NCBI GenBank assembly: GCA_041687295.1
Contig: JAWLCG010000230.1
Coordinates: forward strand, 1-7,980
From: JAWLCG01 sp041687295
GTDB taxonomy: Bacteria; Planctomycetota; Phycisphaerae; SM23-33; FEN-1343
Length of the DNA stretch: 7,980 nucleotides
Direction of reading: 5' to 3'
A program made the translations under genes and the position numbers. Below the pieces are notes generated by a model, which had not been told where the DNA came from, did not search any database, and saw only the letters and a list, made by a program, of their open reading frames with translations. Positions 4,893 through 7,980 of the stretch are shown piece after piece (position 1 is the stretch's first letter; each line of letters starts with the position of its first letter).

Positions 4893-7682
4893 ATGCCCGA
4901 CCCGCAGGAACAGACCGACCGCACGCCGTGGCACGCAATGGAGCTGGAGGAGGTGCTCGAGCGCCGCCAGGCCGATCGCGACGGCCTGGGCGCCGAGCAG
5001 GCCCGCCGCCGGCTGCAGGAGCAGGGCCGAAACGAGCTGGAGCAGCAGGAACAGGCCAGCCTGGCCGGGCTGGTCTTCAAGCAGGTCCGCAGCCCGCTGG
5101 TGTACCTGCTGGCGGCGGCGGCCGTGCTGTCGCTCGTGGTAGAGCACTACGCCGACGCCGGGGTTATCGCGGCCGTGGTGGTGCTCAATACCGTCCTGGG
5201 CGTCGTGCAGGAGTGGCGGGCGGAGAAGGCCCTGGAGGCCCTGCGGCAGATGGCGGCCCCGCACGCGCGGGTGCTGCGCGACGGGCAGGAGCAGGAGGTC
5301 GCCTCGGCCGAGGTGGTGCCCGGCGACGTGCTGGTGATCGAGGCGGGCGACCGGGTGGCCGCCGATGCCCGGCTGATCGACGCGGACGACCTGGAGGTCA
5401 ACGAGTCGGCCCTGACCGGCGAGAGCGCCGCGGTGAACAAGAAGCCCGGCCAGTTCGAGCGCGACACCGCCCTGGCCGACCGCGAGAACATGGTGTGGTC
5501 CAACACCGCCGTGACGGCCGGGCGGGGCAAGGCCCTGGTCGTCGAGACCGGCATGGCCAGCGAGATGGGGCAGATCGCCGGGCAGGTCCGCGGCACCGAA
5601 CGCGAGGAAACGCCGCTGCAGAAGCGCCTGGCGCGGTTCGGCAAGTACCTGGGCATCGTGGCGGTGGTGCTCTCGGCGGGGCTGTTCGGCCTGGGGATGC
5701 TGCGGGGCTACGAGCTGACGCGGATGCTGCTGTTCTCGGTGGCGATGGCGGTCTCGGCGATCCCGGCCGGCCTGCCGGCGGCCATCAGCATCACGCTGGC
5801 CCTGGGCGTGCAGCGGATGGCCCGCGAGCACGCCATCGTCCGCCGCCTGCCCGCCGTCGAGACCCTCGGCTCGACCACCGTGATCTGCTCGGACAAGACC
5901 GGCACCATCACGCAGAACCAGATGACCGTGACCCGCCTGTGGCTGGGCGGAACCGTCTACGAGGTCGAGGGCGAGGGCTATGAGCCCGAGGGCGCCATCG
6001 CCCCGCACGAGGACCCCGCGACCCGCTGGCAGGACGACCCCGACGCCCTGCCGGCGGGGCTGCGACGGCTGGTGCAGATCGGCCTGCTGGCCAACAACGC
6101 CCAGCTCACCCAGGAGCAGTCGGAGGAAGGCGACGCCGTCTGGGACATCGAGGGCGACCCCACCGAGGGCGCCCTGGTGGTGCTGGCCGCCAAGGCCGGC
6201 TACGACCCGGCCGAGTACCGCCGGCAGCGCGACCGCCTCGACGAGGTGCCCTTCTCCAGCGACCGCAAGTACATGGCCACGCTCCACCGGGCCGAGGACG
6301 GCGACGGGCGGCTGCTGTGCGTCAAGGGCGCCCCGGACACGGTTCTGGAGTTCTGCCGCCAGGCGCTGAACGCCGACGGCGAGACGACCGAGTTGGACGA
6401 GGCCGCCCGCGAGCGGATCCGCCAGGCCAACCAGGCCTTCGCCCGCCAGGCCCTGCGGGTGATGGCGGCCGGCTATCGGCCCCTCGACGCCGGGCGCGAC
6501 GAGATCGCCGATGAGGACCCCGAGAGCGGCCTGACCTTCGCGGGCCTCTGGGGCATGGTCGACCCGGCGAGGCCCGAGGCCATCGAGGCCATCGAGCAGG
6601 CCCAGAAGGCCGGCATCCGCGTCGTGATGCTCACCGGCGACCACGCCGTCACCGCCAGCGCCATCGCCCGCAAGGCCGGCATCGCCGGCGAGGGCGACGA
6701 GGCGCTTACCGGGCCCGAGATCGAGCAGATGGACAACGAGACCGTCGCCGAGCGCGCCCTGAGCACCGGCGTGTTCGCCCGCGTCTCCCCGGGCCACAAG
6801 GTCAAGATCCTCCAGGCCCTCAAGGCTCGCGACGAGATCGTGGCGATGACCGGCGACGGCGTCAACGACGCGCCGGCCCTGAAGGGCGCCGACATCGGCG
6901 TGGCCATGGGCCGCAGCGGAACCGAGGTCGCCAAAGAGGCCGCCGACATGATCCTCACCGACGACGACTTCGCCACCATCGTCCACGCGGTGCAGGAGGG
7001 GCGGGTCATCTTCAACAACCTGCGCAACGTGGTGTTCTTCCTGATCACCACCAGCGCCTCCGAGATCCTGACGCTGGCCTCGGCCGTGATGCTGGGGCTG
7101 GACCTGCCGCTGACGGCCATCATGATCCTCTGGGTGAACCTCGTCAGCGACGGGGCCGCCGACATCCCGCTGGGCGTCGAGCCCAAGCACTTCGACGTGC
7201 TCAGCCAGCCGCCGCGACCGCCCGACACCCAGATCGTCGACGGGCCCATGCTCCGCCGCGTGCTGCTGCTGGCGCCCTTCGTCGCCGCCGGCACGCTGGG
7301 GCTGTTCTGGTACGCCCAGCAGCGGGGCCACGACCTGGTCTACTCCCAGACCGTCGCCTTCACGACGCTGGCCGCCTTCCAGTGGTTCCAGGGCCTCAAC
7401 GCCCGCTCACGCTACTCGTCGGTGTTCAAGATCGGCCTGTTCAGCAACCGCTGGATCATCCTGGGCATCGGCGTGGCCATCGCCCTGCAGCTGGGCATCC
7501 TGTACATCCCGTGGTTCAACAAGGTCATGTCCACCGCCCCGCTGACGGGCTTCGACTGGCTGCTGATCGTGCCGGTGGCCTCGACGATCCTCATCGCCGA
7601 CGAGATCTACAAACGCCTCGGCATCCACGGCCAACCCCGCAAGGGCCAGCCAAAGAGCGAGAACCCGCGCCCGGCCGCGTGA
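4893..7682 (+). CDS. P2-type (SERCA/PMR1-like) cation-transporting ATPase
   Basis: This 929-residue ATP-driven ion pump of the cytoplasmic membrane is complete and of normal family length. In order: cation-ATPase N-terminal domain (11-80), TM1-2 (67-106), actuator domain with TGES (175-178), TM3-4 (252-304), phosphorylation site DKTGT (334-338), nucleotide-binding FSSDRKYM (454-461) and KGAP (478-481), hinge MLTGDH (579-584) and TGDGVNDAP (653-661), and six C-terminal TM segments (711-903), ten in all. TM6 has VNLVSDG with Asn749, Ser752 and Asp753 matching Ca2+ ligands of SERCA, and TM5 keeps Glu724. The TM4 motif is IPAGLP (290-295): Ala292 replaces the Glu that binds Ca2+ in SERCA and PMR1, and Ser721 replaces SERCA Asn768. 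Heavy-metal P1B and KdpB types are excluded by topology and the lack of CPC and metal-binding domains. The transported ion, possibly Ca2+, Mn2+, Na+ or H+, cannot be decided. It appears monocistronic with its own promoter. Confidence 0.95.
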   Translation: MPDPQEQTDRTPWHAMELEEVLERRQADRDGLGAEQARRRLQEQGRNELEQQEQASLAGLVFKQVRSPLVYLLAAAAVLSLVVEHYADAGVIAAVVVLNTVLGVVQEWRAEKALEALRQMAAPHARVLRDGQEQEVASAEVVPGDVLVIEAGDRVAADARLIDADDLEVNESALTGESAAVNKKPGQFERDTALADRENMVWSNTAVTAGRGKALVVETGMASEMGQIAGQVRGTEREETPLQKRLARFGKYLGIVAVVLSAGLFGLGMLRGYELTRMLLFSVAMAVSAIPAGLPAAISITLALGVQRMAREHAIVRRLPAVETLGSTTVICSDKTGTITQNQMTVTRLWLGGTVYEVEGEGYEPEGAIAPHEDPATRWQDDPDALPAGLRRLVQIGLLANNAQLTQEQSEEGDAVWDIEGDPTEGALVVLAAKAGYDPAEYRRQRDRLDEVPFSSDRKYMATLHRAEDGDGRLLCVKGAPDTVLEFCRQALNADGETTELDEAARERIRQANQAFARQALRVMAAGYRPLDAGRDEIADEDPESGLTFAGLWGMVDPARPEAIEAIEQAQKAGIRVVMLTGDHAVTASAIARKAGIAGEGDEALTGPEIEQMDNETVAERALSTGVFARVSPGHKVKILQALKARDEIVAMTGDGVNDAPALKGADIGVAMGRSGTEVAKEAADMILTDDDFATIVHAVQEGRVIFNNLRNVVFFLITTSASEILTLASAVMLGLDLPLTAIMILWVNLVSDGAADIPLGVEPKHFDVLSQPPRPPDTQIVDGPMLRRVLLLAPFVAAGTLGLFWYAQQRGHDLVYSQTVAFTTLAAFQWFQGLNARSRYSSVFKIGLFSNRWIILGIGVAIALQLGILYIPWFNKVMSTAPLTGFDWLLIVPVASTILIADEIYKRLGIHGQPRKGQPKSENPRPAA

Positions 7683-7683
7683 A

Positions 7684-7715
7684 CCATATAGCCCCGGGCA
7701 TGCCCGGGGTCTTCG
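7684..7715 (-). repeat. Palindromic repeat family A, copy 2
   Basis: This is an exact 32-bp inverted copy of 39-70. It begins one base after the TGA of the ATPase gene; its core hairpin (7692-7709) could stop or stabilise the transcript, although only TCTTCG rather than a T tract follows. The match ends sharply at both sides, so 32 bp is probably close to the whole mobile unit. Confidence 0.9.
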
Positions 7716-7860
7716 AAGAAGAAGCAGCGAAGACATGGGCCACTGAGACGCAGAGGGCACAGAGAGAAGAAGCGCAGAGGTTCCGAGAATTGCAGGTTGT
7801 GACTATGTCTGATCTTCCATTCGTGCCCTCGGCCGTTATTTGTGCCATTCGTGTCCATCA
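7716..7860. repeat. Purine-rich 'ACTGAGACGCAGAGG' repeat and CCATTCGTG direct repeat
   Basis: At 7740-7780 the + strand is a run of G/A-rich short repeats (CACTGAGACGCAGAGGGCAC, then AGAGAGAAGAAG). Its reverse strand would encode the familiar spurious peptide SLCALCVSVA found in many genomes with such repeats. At 7817-7825 and 7845-7853 the word CCATTCGTG occurs twice, 28 bp apart. The base composition is clearly less GC-rich than the rest of the window. No gene is supported. Confidence 0.65.
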
Positions 7861-7864
7861 CCCT

Positions 7865-7885
7865 GCCGGCCCTGGCCGGGCCGGC
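7865..7885. repeat. GC hairpin, 8-bp stem
   Basis: GCCGGCCC (7865-7872) and GGGCCGGC (7878-7885) pair perfectly around TGGCC. It is placed between the purine-rich repeat and the family D element, with no open frame or T tract beside it. Confidence 0.55.
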
Positions 7886-7917
7886 CTGGGTGTCCCTGCG
7901 CGACAGGCGGACCGCCT

Positions 7918-7980
7918 CTTTGGAGTGCGGCGGCTTGACGCCGCTTTGGATCGCATGTGACAGAGCCAGCCAAAGCGGCG
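7918..7980 (+). repeat. Three-arm repeat family D, copy 2, runs to window end
   Basis: CTTTGGAGTGCGGCG (7918-7932) is identical to 2216-2230. It pairs through GCGGCG with CGCCGC (7939-7944), continues TTTGG, and is followed after 16 bp by CCAGCCAAAGCGGCG (7966-7980), the exact complement of 2238-2252. The third arm may be the beginning of another copy in opposite orientation, which is cut off by the window edge. Confidence 0.8.

Noticed and set aside
4863..7331. 822-codon open frame on the - strand opposite the P-type ATPase
   Set aside because: The + strand encodes every P-type ATPase motif over the same interval; the - frame is His/Gly/Gln-rich with no recognisable motif.
84..7682. Four genes as one operon or a new multi-gene system
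   Set aside because: Spacers of about 260-360 bp with repeats, separate promoter-like elements and unrelated functions argue against it, although all genes share one strand.
7591..7861. Two - strand frames of about 85 codons near the right end
   Set aside because: Their sequences are translations of the family A repeat (KTPGMPGAIW) and of the purine-rich repeat (SLCALCVSVA), typical spurious proteins.
39..7980. CRISPR array
   Set aside because: The repeats are dispersed, palindromic, in both orientations and lack regular spacer lengths; no cas gene is present.

Overview
The window is about 8 kb of very GC-rich bacterial chromosome carrying four complete protein genes, all on the + strand, separated by intergenic spacers full of small palindromic repeats. 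The strong G/C third-position bias, a secreted alpha/alpha-toroid plus DUF4159 protein, and the dense hairpin repeats (including the widespread 'ACTGAGACGCAGAGG' type) suggest a planctomycete-like organism, perhaps Phycisphaerae. No rRNA or marker gene is present, so this is an inference.

Layout. 84-740: a small cytoplasmic SGNH/GDSL-family hydrolase with all its catalytic blocks and a perfect Shine-Dalgarno site. 741-1005: spacer with a 66-bp inverted repeat and a second hairpin repeat. 1006-2052: a membrane-anchored S49 signal peptide peptidase (SppA type) with a proline-rich cytoplasmic N-terminus. 2053-2325: spacer with three different repeat elements followed by a good promoter whose predicted start site coincides with the next start codon. 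2326-4536: a secreted 736-residue protein with an alpha/alpha-toroid (squalene-cyclase-like repeats) followed by two DUF4159-like domains. 4537-4892: spacer with several small hairpins, a -10 box and a ribosome site. 4893-7682: a 929-residue P2-type cation-transporting ATPase with all phosphorylation motifs but Ala in place of the usual TM4 ion-binding Glu. 7683-7980: non-coding repeat-rich DNA to the window end.

The genes do not look like an operon. Each is separated from the next by about 260-360 bp of repeat-containing DNA, two or three have their own promoter-like elements, and their functions (hydrolase, membrane proteolysis, secreted scaffold-like protein, ion pump) have no obvious common pathway. 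I do not see a clear new multi-gene system. The most distinctive signals are the set of at least four different palindromic repeat families, one of which brackets the window as a perfect 32-bp inverted pair, the toroid plus tandem DUF4159 protein with its probable leaderless promoter, and the altered ion site of the P-type ATPase.
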